A stretch of 64,000 nt of DNA from Bacillota bacterium (GTDB taxonomy: Bacteria > Bacillota > Clostridia > Lachnospirales > Lachnospiraceae): positions 1-64,000 of the forward strand of contig JAEZOB010000038.1 of assembly GCA_023414355.1 (NCBI GenBank). The letters are read 5' to 3'. The position numbers were made by a program, and so were the translations under genes. Below the pieces are notes generated by a model. The model saw only the letters and a list, made by a program, of their open reading frames with translations. It had not been told where the DNA came from and made no database searches. Shown here piece by piece: positions 25,913 to 34,826 of this stretch. How positions within the stretch are numbered: position 1 is the stretch's first letter; the number at the start of each line of letters is the position of its first letter.

Positions 25913-26067
25913 TTCACTCTTCGCGTTCCATCAGACAATGTTTTAGGAACGTTTTCCTCCTTTCAATTATGACAAATTCTATATCTTACCATGAACATAA
26001 AGTACATTCATGATCTTTTCACTCCATTCGGCATTTGCAAGCAAGCATGTAAAACCTCATTACGCTC

Positions 26068-26820
26068 TTAATTATTTTCGGTTTCATTAATCTTAGCTTC
26101 ATAGATTGCACTGACATCACTGACCTTACCTTTGGCAATCAGTCTGCCTTTCTCCAGTAAGATTGCACAGTTACACAGACGGTTCACCTGTTCCAAAGAG
26201 TGTGATACAAAAAGTACTGTAACCCCTTTATCGAACATCGCCTTAATCTTCTTCTCACTCTTCTTCTTGAACTTCGCATCACCTACGGACAAAACCTCAT
26301 CCAGAATCAGGATCTCCGGCTCTACGATCGTTGCGATGGAGAAGCCAAGTCTGGCCTTCATTCCGGAAGAATAATTTTTGACCGGCACATTGATAAAATC
26401 TCCTAGTTCCGAAAAGGCAACAATCTCATTATATTTTTCTTTGATGAAGTCTTTTGAATAACCAAGGACAGCGCCGTAGAGATAAATATTCTCCGCTCCG
26501 GTATACTGCGGATCAAAACCTGCCCCCAACTCCAGCAGAGGCACGATCTTACCCTTGATATTTACTGTACCCTCCGTGGCCTTCAGTACTCCGGCAATAA
26601 TCTTAAGCAACGTACTTTTTCCGGCACCATTGAGGCCGAGGATGCCTAATCGATCACCCTTATTCACAGAGAAGGTGATATCCTGCAATGCCCAGAATTC
26701 CTGATATCGCAGCTCATTTTTTACCATCTTGATAAAATATTCTTTTAGGTTATCAACCTTTTTTTCCATAAGATTGAATTTCATACCGACATGTTCAACC
26801 GTCAAAACTTTTTCCTTCAC
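26068..26820 (-). CDS. tagH: Teichoic acid exporter ATPase TagH-like
   Basis: The ATPase of the polymer exporter, 250 residues. It has the family lead-in VEHVGMKFNLMEKKVDNLKEY, Walker A GLNGAGKSTLLKIIAG, signature YSSGMKARLGFSIA, Walker B ILILDEVLSVGDAKF and the His switch VSHSLEQV. It lacks the long C-terminal extension of Bacillus TagH and is nearer to general polysaccharide/teichoic acid exporters. Confidence 0.9.
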   Translation of the reverse strand: MKEKVLTVEHVGMKFNLMEKKVDNLKEYFIKMVKNELRYQEFWALQDITFSVNKGDRLGILGLNGAGKSTLLKIIAGVLKATEGTVNIKGKIVPLLELGAGFDPQYTGAENIYLYGAVLGYSKDFIKEKYNEIVAFSELGDFINVPVKNYSSGMKARLGFSIATIVEPEILILDEVLSVGDAKFKKKSEKKIKAMFDKGVTVLFVSHSLEQVNRLCNCAILLEKGRLIAKGKVSDVSAIYEAKINETENN

Positions 26821-26857
26821 AAAATCCTCCGTTCTACCAAGCGTAACGCTCTACCAA

Positions 26858-27649
26858 TTATATATTTAAGATGAAATCATCTTGCTTTTTGTAAAACAGC
26901 AGGATACCGATCAGCAAGGAGCCTAAGCTGTAAACAGCCGACAAAATAAAAGCTTCCGGGTTCAGCGGGTTGCCGAATATTGCATCTCTGAAATTAACAA
27001 TAATCAGATAAAGCGGATTTAAATTAAAGATCCAGGCATAGTCACCCAGCTTCAAATCCTCTACATGATAGAAAATACCACAGGTATACATGATCAGCAT
27101 CAGCGCTACACTCCAGAGGTATTCCAGATCTCTGAAAAACACTGCTAACGTAGCCAGTATCATGCCAATGCCTAAGGAAAGAAATAAAATCATGATCAGT
27201 GGTATGAATATCTGTAACAAATATATGGTTGGCATGACTCTGAACAAAATTGCCGCAAGGAATAAAATGATCAGTGATATTGCAAAAATCACATAATTGG
27301 ACAGAATCGAAGAAAAAGGATAGATGTACTTCGGTACATAAACCTTCTTAATCATCGCACTGTTACTTCGGATCGATTTCATTGCCGCTTTAGTCGCGTT
27401 CGAGAAAAAGGTATATAATAACCTACCAGTCAGGATATAAACCGGAAAGGTTCTTCCTCCCCTGCCTAACAGGTTGGAGAAAACTACCGTAAGAACAGCC
27501 GTTGTCAAAAGCGGTTCCAACAAGGTCCAGAAAATACCCAGATAAGACCTGCGATACTTCAGTTTGATATCCTTCTTTACCAGTTCCCCCAATAAGAAAC
27601 GATATTTATTAAAGTTATTCCATGCGCTCTTCAAACTTACCTCCATCAT
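26858..27649 (-). CDS. tagG: Teichoic acid exporter permease TagG-like
   Basis: An ABC-2-type permease of 263 residues with six membrane helices. The cytoplasmic N-terminus LGELVKKDIKLKYRRSYLG and TLLEPLLTTAVL are characteristic of Wzm/TagG. It flips the finished lipid-linked polymer outward together with the ATPase encoded 37 bp downstream. Confidence 0.92.
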   Translation of the reverse strand: MMEVSLKSAWNNFNKYRFLLGELVKKDIKLKYRRSYLGIFWTLLEPLLTTAVLTVVFSNLLGRGGRTFPVYILTGRLLYTFFSNATKAAMKSIRSNSAMIKKVYVPKYIYPFSSILSNYVIFAISLIILFLAAILFRVMPTIYLLQIFIPLIMILFLSLGIGMILATLAVFFRDLEYLWSVALMLIMYTCGIFYHVEDLKLGDYAWIFNLNPLYLIIVNFRDAIFGNPLNPEAFILSAVYSLGSLLIGILLFYKKQDDFILNI

Positions 27650-27667
27650 GCCAGCAACTTGCCGGGC

Positions 27668-29917
27668 TTAATCATTTACAAACACTGATTTTACCACTTT
27701 TTCAGCTGCATGTCCATCTTCCCAATCACAAAATCTATGATAGAATTCATCGTATCTTTGGCGATATTCACAATTCACGGCTTTCATACCATGGATCGCT
27801 TCAATCACGTCATCTGTCGTATATAATAAAGGTCCGGGAACCTCTTTTTCAATATCAAAGTAAAAACCTCGGAGCATATCTCGGTATTTCTCTAAATCAT
27901 AGGTAAAGAACAGCATCGGTCTTCTTAGATTAGCATAGTCGAAGAATACCGAAGAGTAGTCAGTAATCAGAATATCTGAGATCAGATAGAGCTCGGAGAT
28001 ATCATCATAACGTGACATATTATATACAAATCCTTTCAGAGCACTGACATCAATGGAATCTGCGATGAAGTAATGTGTTCTGAGAAGAACAAGATATTCT
28101 CCTCCCAGCTGTTCCTTCATACGTTCCAGATTCAGATGCAGCTCGAACTTGTATTGGCCTTTTCCATAAAACTCATCATCACGCCAGGTAGGTGCATATA
28201 GAACTGTCTTTTTATCCAGAGGAATTCCCAGCTTGTTTCTAATCCCGATAGCCAACTCCTCTCGATTCGGAGCATGCAGGATATCATTTCTAGGATAGCC
28301 GGTCTCCAGTATGCGATTATCATACGCAAAGCATCGCCGGAAGGTCGTGCTGCTGAATTCATTCGGAGCAATCAGATAATCCCAAGCCCTGGACTGTTTA
28401 TAAAATTGCTGTTTGTATTTCGGAGAAGCAGATACAATTTCATCAATATCAAACACAAGCTTCTTCAAAGGCGTTCCATGCCAGGTCTGTAAGAAGACCG
28501 TATTCTCTCGTTTGATAAACCATTCGGGCTGCCTGGTATTGAAAACAATATAACCGCAGCGCCCCAGGTAATAATAATACCATAAGGAAAATCTTTTTAT
28601 CTTCTTATGACGATCCGGTATAGCGGTATTCCTTTTGTCTAGTACCCAGATCATCCGATATCGACCAGGAAAATTCTTCGATAAATATTCGTATATATAC
28701 TTTGGACTGTCAGAATAGCTCTTACCAAAGAAACTTTCAAATAAGATCCAATTCTTCTTCACCGGCCAAATCGTAAAGTAATGAATATAGAGATATTTCA
28801 GCAATACTTTTCTGTTTTTCAGAATTTTCTTCAACTTAAGATAGGCCAAATGAGTCTTCACAATCCGCATTGAGGTCTCGCGGTTTTCACTAAGTAACGC
28901 TCTGATGATACGCTTCTTATAACCCTTTAATTCACTCAGAACATCAGTCTGTGCCTGCTTTATGATATTCTTCATGCAAATAAAATTATCATCACGCCAA
29001 ACATCATCTTTGCTTCGTTTCAGCTTTGGAGCATAGGTATTCGCATAATAAGTAATATATTTTTTATCAAACAGCTGCCGGAGCTCGGAATCCTTCGGAA
29101 TTCTTTTCACTGTCTCATCATAGGTTTCCAAAAACTCATAAAAGCGTTCCGGATCCTTCCTCTGTGAAAGGGACGGAAAATGAATAGCATCGTTGTGATT
29201 TCTTTTTATATAAGTGGCCTCAGGACAGTATCTTATATTCCCTGCAACGGATAATGCTTCTAAAAGAAACGGAGCATCAGAAAAATAAAAAAGCTTCTCG
29301 GGAAAAGTTAGGCCGTGTTCTATCGTGAAGCTTTTCCGAAAGAGTATATTGAGCACGGATATATTGCGAATTCCCCTCCGCTTTGCAACCAGAATACGAT
29401 ATGCTTTTTTCTGGTCATCCTCAAGATCCTTTTCATTCGCCAAATCAACGTCGTCGGCTTCAGACGCTTCCTCTTCCTTATTGTCTTCCTTTTCTTCTTC
29501 ATTTTCCCGATTCTGAGTCAGGTAAATACTTCGTCCATACCAGGTCGTCACTTTCTTGCCATAGATGATATCAGCCCTATACTGTTCCGCAGCCAAAGCC
29601 AGATTGCCGATGGTATTACCATATAAATAGTCATCGCTGTCAAGGAAATAGATATATTCTCCAGTAGATTGCTTTATTCCGAGATTTCTTGCCGCAGCTA
29701 CACCGGTATTCTCCGACAGCAGAAAGATACGGACTGATAATATATCAAAATACTCTGCAAGAGCCTTGTATTCATTTTCCTGTGCATGATCGCAGATCAG
29801 GAGTATTTCCAGCTCCAAGCCAGCGATAGAAAGCTCCTTTTGTTCCATTATGCTGTCCAGACAGTCCCTAAGGTAAGCTTCTCCTCTTTGGAACGGAATG
29901 ATAATACTGATTTTCAT
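27668..29917 (-). CDS. Fusion of GT2 glycosyltransferase and CDP-glycerol glycerophosphotransferase
   Basis: A 749-residue two-domain enzyme. Residues 1-280 are a GT-A glycosyltransferase 2: KISIIIPFQRGEAYLRDC, NTGVAAARNLGIKQSTGEYIYFLDSDDY (DxD). An acidic loop (EEEKEDNKEEEASEADD) interrupts it near 155. Residues about 390-749 are a TagF-type domain: LFESFFGKSYSDSPKYIYEYL, FLQTWHGTPLKKLVF, TGYPRNDILH, LYAPTWRDDEFYGKG and LITDYSSVFFDYANLRRP. It probably adds both a sugar and glycerol phosphate, suggesting a polymer of alternating units; that is inference. MKISIII at 29917 has GGAAGGAG upstream and is preferred to a Met 33 bases earlier. Confidence 0.9.
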   Translation of the reverse strand: MKISIIIPFQRGEAYLRDCLDSIMEQKELSIAGLELEILLICDHAQENEYKALAEYFDILSVRIFLLSENTGVAAARNLGIKQSTGEYIYFLDSDDYLYGNTIGNLALAAEQYRADIIYGKKVTTWYGRSIYLTQNRENEEEKEDNKEEEASEADDVDLANEKDLEDDQKKAYRILVAKRRGIRNISVLNILFRKSFTIEHGLTFPEKLFYFSDAPFLLEALSVAGNIRYCPEATYIKRNHNDAIHFPSLSQRKDPERFYEFLETYDETVKRIPKDSELRQLFDKKYITYYANTYAPKLKRSKDDVWRDDNFICMKNIIKQAQTDVLSELKGYKKRIIRALLSENRETSMRIVKTHLAYLKLKKILKNRKVLLKYLYIHYFTIWPVKKNWILFESFFGKSYSDSPKYIYEYLSKNFPGRYRMIWVLDKRNTAIPDRHKKIKRFSLWYYYYLGRCGYIVFNTRQPEWFIKRENTVFLQTWHGTPLKKLVFDIDEIVSASPKYKQQFYKQSRAWDYLIAPNEFSSTTFRRCFAYDNRILETGYPRNDILHAPNREELAIGIRNKLGIPLDKKTVLYAPTWRDDEFYGKGQYKFELHLNLERMKEQLGGEYLVLLRTHYFIADSIDVSALKGFVYNMSRYDDISELYLISDILITDYSSVFFDYANLRRPMLFFTYDLEKYRDMLRGFYFDIEKEVPGPLLYTTDDVIEAIHGMKAVNCEYRQRYDEFYHRFCDWEDGHAAEKVVKSVFVND

Positions 29918-30084
29918 AATGCTCCTTCCATATAGGATGGGGCTGTCCAACCGCGTAGGTAACCACAGTATAGGAATTATAGCATTTTAAGGAAGGTAAG
30001 TCAAGGAACCCCCTCCTCGGTCCCATCCCACTATATTTTCTATAGTCTTGCCATGTTACTCCTCTGTAAACAGCTACCGGAAGC

Positions 30085-30150
30085 AAAAAGGGTGTTACAG
30101 TTATGTCCGCCTTGTCAGGTTCTGACTCAGGAAATACAACTGCAACACCC
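30085..30150 (-). terminator. Terminator of leuA
   Basis: 13-bp arms (30090-30102 with 30138-30150, one mismatch) with an inner GTCAG/CTGAC hairpin. Minus-strand RNA continues with UUUUUG (30089-30085). It lies between leuA and the wall polymer operon and could also act as an attenuator for that operon. Confidence 0.75.
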
Positions 30151-30155
30151 ATCCG

Positions 30156-30260
30156 TATCAATCAATATTGAACGCTTTCATATTGTACGCTTTCATATTG
30201 TACGCTTTGTTATTATACACTTTGATATTGTTTTACTTAATATTGTTTTACTTAATATTG
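30156..30260. repeat. 15-bp degenerate tandem repeat
   Basis: Six exact 15-nt periods from 30171 to 30260, each ending in ATATTG or a variant (TACGCTTTCATATTG at 30186, TTTTACTTAATATTG at 30231 and 30246), with a poorer seventh unit at 30156. Noncoding, 35 bp past leuA. With the terminator this accounts for the 29918-30294 gap; I see no gene in it. Confidence 0.85.
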
Positions 30261-30294
30261 TTCTTTTAATTATCTAATATTCTATTTCACATTA

Positions 30295-31962
30295 TTATTC
30301 TAACCCAAGACGGTTCAAAGCACTAAAAATTGCACGGATGGAAGCCCTGGTGATATTCGAGCTTACTCCTACACCGAAGGTAGTTCTTCCGGTACGCACA
30401 TCCAGCATCTGAATATATGCTGCAGCCTGTGCATTAGCACCGCCACCCAATGCATGCTCTGAATAGTCGAGAACCTTAATATCAATATTAAGCTCCTTCA
30501 TCAGACCGTTCTGAACTGCATCAATGGGACCATTGCCGGTAGCATCAAAGGTCTTTTCGATACCGTGGTTCGTATAGAGAATCTGTACGCTGGTGCAGGA
30601 TTCATCCTTATCCGTAGTATCCTCGATCTTGCATTTCTTAAAGTGCAGCGGTTCCTTCTTCTCCAGATAGCAATTCTTAAATTCATTCAAGATCTGATCC
30701 GGAGCTACCTCACCCTGAACCTCGGATAACTTCTGGATTACATCGGCGAATTCCTTATGCATACCCTTCGGCAGCTTGAATCCGAAATAGGTCTCCATGA
30801 TAAATGCGACACCACCCTTGCCGGACTGACTGTTAATACGAACAATCGGCTCGTACTGTCTTCCGATATCGGAAGGATCAATCGGCAGATAGGGAACTGC
30901 CCAGAAGCTGCTGTTACGTTCCTTCATTGCCTTAATGCCCTTATTAATCGCATCCTGATGGGAACCGGAGAAGGCTGTAAATACCAGCTTACCTGCATAT
31001 GGATGTCTTTCATGGACTCTCATCTTGCAAAGACGTTCATAGGCCTCAATAATCTCGTTAATATTATCAATACTCAACTCAGGATCAATTCCCTGAGAAA
31101 ACATATTATATGCTATCGTTAAGATATCAACATTACCCGTTCTTTCACCGTTTCCGAATAACGTTCCCTCTACTCTGTCCGCACCTGCAAGGATTGCAAG
31201 CTCAGCAATGGCTACTCCCGTTCCGCGATCATTATGGGGATGGACACTTAAGAGGATGGAATCACGATCCTTAAAGTTCCTGCTCATCCATTCGATCTGG
31301 TCAGCATAAACATTTGGTGTATTCATCTCAACAGTCGCGGGAAGATTAAAGATCAGCTTGTTCTGAGGGGTAGGCTGCCAGATTTCCTGAACAGCAGTAC
31401 ATACCTCAAGTGCATAATCCACCTCGGTACCACTGAAGCTTTCCGGTGAGTACTCCAGGATAATCTCACCCGGGAAGTCCTTTGCGTATTCCTTCACCAG
31501 TTTTGTGCCCTCGATGGCGATCTGCTTAATTTCCTCCCTGGACATATGAAAGACTACATCTCTCTGTAAAGTCGAAGTAGAATTATAGATATGCACAATC
31601 GCACGTTTTACCCCCACCAACGATTCAAAGGTTCTTTTCAGCAAATGCTCCCTGCACTGTACCAGAACCTGCACAGTTACATCATCGGGAATTAACTTAC
31701 GATCCACCAACTGACGCAAGAAATCAAATTCAATCTGAGATGCGGAAGGAAAGCCCACTTCAATCTCCTTAAAGCCCAGCTTCACCAGAAGCTGAAAGAA
31801 TTCAATCTTCTCCTCTACAACCATCGGCTCGATTAATGCCTGGTTTCCATCTCTTAAATCAACACTGCACCAGATCGGTGCTTTTTCAATCTGCTTTCCC
31901 GGCCACTGTCTGTCAGTTAACTCTACCACGGGATTTCTCTGATATCTCTTAAAATTCAACAT
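30295..31962 (-). CDS. leuA: 2-Isopropylmalate synthase
   Basis: The first committed enzyme of leucine synthesis, joining acetyl-CoA to 2-ketoisovalerate. The 555-residue protein is the longer LeuA type. It shows WCSVDLRDGNQAL (metal Asp), EIEVGFPSASQIEFDF, LSVHPHNDRGTGVA with the metal His pair, GNGERTGNVD and a C-terminal regulatory domain (about 430-555) with YSEHALGGGANAQAAAYIQM, the leucine feedback site. ATG follows AGGAGG. No other leu genes are near. A roughly 400-nt leader with a leucine-rich peptide suggests attenuation. Confidence 0.95.
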   Translation of the reverse strand: MLNFKRYQRNPVVELTDRQWPGKQIEKAPIWCSVDLRDGNQALIEPMVVEEKIEFFQLLVKLGFKEIEVGFPSASQIEFDFLRQLVDRKLIPDDVTVQVLVQCREHLLKRTFESLVGVKRAIVHIYNSTSTLQRDVVFHMSREEIKQIAIEGTKLVKEYAKDFPGEIILEYSPESFSGTEVDYALEVCTAVQEIWQPTPQNKLIFNLPATVEMNTPNVYADQIEWMSRNFKDRDSILLSVHPHNDRGTGVAIAELAILAGADRVEGTLFGNGERTGNVDILTIAYNMFSQGIDPELSIDNINEIIEAYERLCKMRVHERHPYAGKLVFTAFSGSHQDAINKGIKAMKERNSSFWAVPYLPIDPSDIGRQYEPIVRINSQSGKGGVAFIMETYFGFKLPKGMHKEFADVIQKLSEVQGEVAPDQILNEFKNCYLEKKEPLHFKKCKIEDTTDKDESCTSVQILYTNHGIEKTFDATGNGPIDAVQNGLMKELNIDIKVLDYSEHALGGGANAQAAAYIQMLDVRTGRTTFGVGVSSNITRASIRAIFSALNRLGLE

Positions 31963-31989
31963 AATAATATCCTCCTAATTAATATGATT

Positions 31990-32126
31990 AAAAACTGCGT
32001 CCAAGATAATCACACTAACTACGGAGTCGATAAATCACGCTGTACAGTTTGATAATAAATAACTTGGAATTATCTACGCGAGTCCCAACAACATCAGATC
32101 CTTTCTATATGAGATTATGTAATTCC
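31990..32126 (-). promoter_or_regulatory. Candidate leucine attenuator of leuA
   Basis: Two pairings compete. GGAATTA/TAATTCC (32066-32072 with 32120-32126) encloses the leader peptide, while TCCAAG/CTTGGA (32000-32005 with 32063-32068) uses three of the same bases. A terminator-like fold of 31992-32000 with 32037-32050 is followed on the minus strand by UUUUU (31994-31990). Translation of the leucine codons would choose between them. This is read by eye, not computed. Confidence 0.5.
32074..32094 (-). CDS. leuA leader peptide MLLGLA
   Basis: A six-codon reading frame, ATG TTG TTG GGA CTC GCG TAG, preceded by AAAGGA six bases upstream. Three of its six residues are leucine. It sits 112 bp before leuA inside the region of competing hairpins, as expected of an attenuation peptide whose ribosome stalls when leucyl-tRNA is scarce. 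The peptide itself probably has no function. Confidence 0.6.
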   Translation of the reverse strand: MLLGLA

Positions 32127-32376
32127 AGAGACTTCCTTGTGTAAGTAATCCAGCTGCTAAAAGCAGCTGGACTTAACTGTCTCACTATGACGGTATGACT
32201 TATTGCATGGGCAGCATGCTAACGTTTTAATCCGTTAAAGCATTTATATAGGAGTACACCATCCGATAGCTGCATACATCCTATGATTGGAAGTAATAAC
32301 CTGCTGTCAACATGGTGTTTAGAATATATTTTCAAATATTAGCAAATAGCTGATTGAGTGAATTACAGTGACTTGT

Positions 32377-32405
32377 ATTATAGCATCACGGGTATGCATA
32401 TGCAA
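32377..32405 (-). promoter_or_regulatory. Promoter of leuA
   Basis: A perfect -10 TATAAT (32382-32377), 17-bp spacer and weak -35 TTGCAT (32405-32400), just behind the HPr-like gene. The leader would be about 400 nt. It also holds an 8-bp CCAGCTGC/GCAGCTGG hairpin near 32150-32170. No T-box core sequence is seen. Confidence 0.6.
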
Positions 32406-32413
32406 CCCTTTTT

Positions 32414-32692
32414 TCACTTCTTGATAAATTCATCCCCTAGTCCACCCGTGATCATATTGGTAAGGACAGTAAGGGCATCCGACTCATCCGGACCCTCGCA
32501 GATCAGCTCTATCTCATCTTTGTGCTTCACACACGCAGACAGCACCCCCAAAACACTTTTGGCATTTACAGATTTGTCCCCCAACTTAATCGTTACGGTT
32601 GACTTAAAATCAATGGCTCTGTTGCACAAAACACTGATTGGCCTTAAATGAAGCCCTGCTGGGATATTGATGATTATTTTTTTACTAACCAT
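32414..32692 (-). CDS. HPr-family phosphocarrier protein
   Basis: A 92-residue HPr fold. The active-site His lies in AGLHLRPIS (about 15) and is followed by Arg as in HPr, although LHLRP replaces the usual IHARP. The regulatory Ser position (NAKSVLGVLSA, about 46) is kept. It may be the main HPr, a catabolite-repression HPr or a dedicated paralogue; no PTS gene is adjacent. It follows cdaR by about 30 bp. Confidence 0.85.
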   Translation of the reverse strand: MVSKKIIINIPAGLHLRPISVLCNRAIDFKSTVTIKLGDKSVNAKSVLGVLSACVKHKDEIELICEGPDESDALTVLTNMITGGLGDEFIKK

Positions 32693-32721
32693 GAGATACC
32701 TCCTATCTTAGGTCAATGCTG

Positions 32722-33939
32722 TCATTTATTTGTAACTAATACGTTGACGGTTGGATTGCCGGTTAGGGATGAATAGTCTCCTAAATCTGCTTTAATGGGA
32801 ACGGTATATGTACCGGCTGTGTAATCCGTCAAGTTAATATAAGGCTTCAGATTATTCCGGTTCAGATTCTTTAATTCCTCAGCCGGCCCCTCTGCCTTCA
32901 GTACAATCGGCCCTGATACAAGCAGGGTGGCATTTGCGATAATATCTAGCCCCCGAATCTCAATATCTGTAGGCCATACCGTGATCTCCTTTGTTTCGGC
33001 CTTTTCAATGCTGATATTCACTGCTACTGTCTGATCCTCACCTACCAAGATCAAGCCCTCTCCCAGCTGCTCGGAGAGATTGATTTCCTTCTCAATATTA
33101 TCTCGTGCACCGCTGACATCTTCTTCTATGGTGAGATCCTTTACTTGATCCAATACATTATACTTGCCTGCAACCTCAATTGTCTTAGGCTCATAATCCA
33201 CATTGGTCACCACGTAACCGCTTGCAGGCCGTCCTGTAGTTACAATAAGTAAATCGATCTGTCTTGTCTGATAGATACTGATATTGATCGTCGCATAGTT
33301 CTCACTGAAGCTTAAATTGGAAGCGTCGATTTCTTCCCCTTCCTTATCTACTGCTTTCAGTTTCTCGGCACTGCGGAAATTCTCCGAAGCATCTGCCACA
33401 TTTACTACTGCAACAATTTCGTTAATCCGTTCAATCTTGCTCTTGGGCCCTGTTACCGTAATGATCGTGCTTGCTGTCTTCTCCCCGACGCAAAAGCCCT
33501 CCGCAGGAGTCCCCTTCGTAACAACAGTTACCTTAAAATTCTTATCTACCTTCTCTTCCAGATTGATCTTCATAACCTGATATAAACCGTCAGTTACGGT
33601 TACTTCATCTCCGTAACGGGGGCATTTGATGTCGATCGTAACTGCATTGACATCGGATAGCTTTGCAAAATTAGCTGTCACTTCAAAATCTGATGCAGTC
33701 AAATCGTCTGCAATCGATCTTCTGGCCGCAACTGTAAAGTCAATCGAAGCTCCTTCTAAAACCTCGTATACCTTGCCCTGAGATGTGATGGCGTCCTCAT
33801 TCAATATCTTGACCTTTACATTTTCAAAAGGTACTCGTGTAATGGGGTCATCGACATTGGTGATTACCAACCATAAAAAGGCGGCAAGAATAATGGACAG
33901 AACTTTTAAGCCGATGTTCTTAGTCAACTTCTCTTTCAT
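32722..33939 (-). CDS. cdaR: YbbR-domain regulator CdaR
   Basis: A membrane-anchored extracellular protein of 405 residues that controls the diadenylate cyclase CdaA. One N-terminal helix (LKVLSIILAAFLWLVITNVDDP, of which the last residues are a YbbR signature) is followed by about four beta-rich YbbR repeats, with repeated KVDKNFKVTVVTKGTPAEGF and GRPASGYVVTNVDYEPKTIEV-like units. Its start overlaps the end of cdaA by 20 bp, the standard arrangement. Confidence 0.93.
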   Translation of the reverse strand: MKEKLTKNIGLKVLSIILAAFLWLVITNVDDPITRVPFENVKVKILNEDAITSQGKVYEVLEGASIDFTVAARRSIADDLTASDFEVTANFAKLSDVNAVTIDIKCPRYGDEVTVTDGLYQVMKINLEEKVDKNFKVTVVTKGTPAEGFCVGEKTASTIITVTGPKSKIERINEIVAVVNVADASENFRSAEKLKAVDKEGEEIDASNLSFSENYATINISIYQTRQIDLLIVTTGRPASGYVVTNVDYEPKTIEVAGKYNVLDQVKDLTIEEDVSGARDNIEKEINLSEQLGEGLILVGEDQTVAVNISIEKAETKEITVWPTDIEIRGLDIIANATLLVSGPIVLKAEGPAEELKNLNRNNLKPYINLTDYTAGTYTVPIKADLGDYSSLTGNPTVNVLVTNK

Positions 33940-34795
33940 TCTTTATTCTTCCCCTCCACAATTTCAGTTTCTTAGGTTCAGCCGATTTATGCTGTATATC
34001 AGCTAATTTTGCTCTCAGATAATCGCCGTCTACGTTGCGGATTAATTTACCTCCTTTGGCAATGGATACCTTCCCCGTCTCCTCAGAAACAATGATTGTC
34101 AAGCTGTCCGTAACCTCACTGATCCCGATTCCTGCACGATGACGTGTGCCTAAATCCTTGCTTAGCTGCATGTTATCCGACAACGGAAGATAGCAGGTCG
34201 CAGCGACAATACGATTTCCCCGTAGAATCACTGCCCCGTCATGGAGTGGTGTATTATGCTCAAATATATTAATTAAAAGTTCACTGCTGATCATACTGTC
34301 AATAAATATGCCGGTACTTTCAAAATCATTCAGAGGAGTTTCTTCCTCCATAACAATCAATGCTCCGGTCTTTGTTCTGGCAAGCTCAAAGGTGGCTCTG
34401 ACTATCTCGTTCAAGGTATGGTCAGAAAATTTATCATTGTCTCTGGAATCATCAAAGCTGATGAAGGATTTCACCAGGTTCTTCTGTCCCAGCTGCTCCA
34501 GTGCTTTTCTAAATTCAGGTTGAAACAGGATAACAATCGCGATAATACCTACGTTAATCGTATTTTTGATAATCCAGATAATTACATTCAGATCCAGAAT
34601 TACTGCAAAAAGCCAAAAGGCCATGACAACAACCAGACCCTTTACCAAAGCCCAGGCTCTTGTATTCTTGACCCATTTAACAACATGATAAATAAGGTAT
34701 GCCAGAATGCATATTTCAACGATATCTGTGATGCTGATCTTCGGGACTGAGATCCACACCAAATAATCCTTTATAAAATTCTTGATAGCCTCCAT
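33920..34795 (-). CDS. cdaA: Diadenylate cyclase CdaA
   Basis: Makes the second messenger c-di-AMP from two ATP. The 291-residue protein has three N-terminal membrane helices (about 22-95) and a DAC domain with the catalytic motifs LHDGAVI (about 195) and GTRHRAGIGISE (about 228). c-di-AMP controls potassium and osmolyte balance and cell wall state in Firmicutes. Coupled to cdaR; glmM, the frequent third partner, is not here. Confidence 0.95.
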   Translation of the reverse strand: MEAIKNFIKDYLVWISVPKISITDIVEICILAYLIYHVVKWVKNTRAWALVKGLVVVMAFWLFAVILDLNVIIWIIKNTINVGIIAIVILFQPEFRKALEQLGQKNLVKSFISFDDSRDNDKFSDHTLNEIVRATFELARTKTGALIVMEEETPLNDFESTGIFIDSMISSELLINIFEHNTPLHDGAVILRGNRIVAATCYLPLSDNMQLSKDLGTRHRAGIGISEVTDSLTIIVSEETGKVSIAKGGKLIRNVDGDYLRAKLADIQHKSAEPKKLKLWRGRIKNEREVD

Positions 34796-34826
34796 ATGCC
34801 TTCTCCCCTACTGCAAAACTGTCTGA

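Noticed and set aside
30156..30260. CRISPR array
   Set aside because: A 15-bp contiguous tandem repeat without unique spacers.
31963..32413. T-box riboswitch before leuA
   Set aside because: The conserved AGGGUGGNACCGCG antiterminator core was looked for and not found; the leader peptide model fits better.
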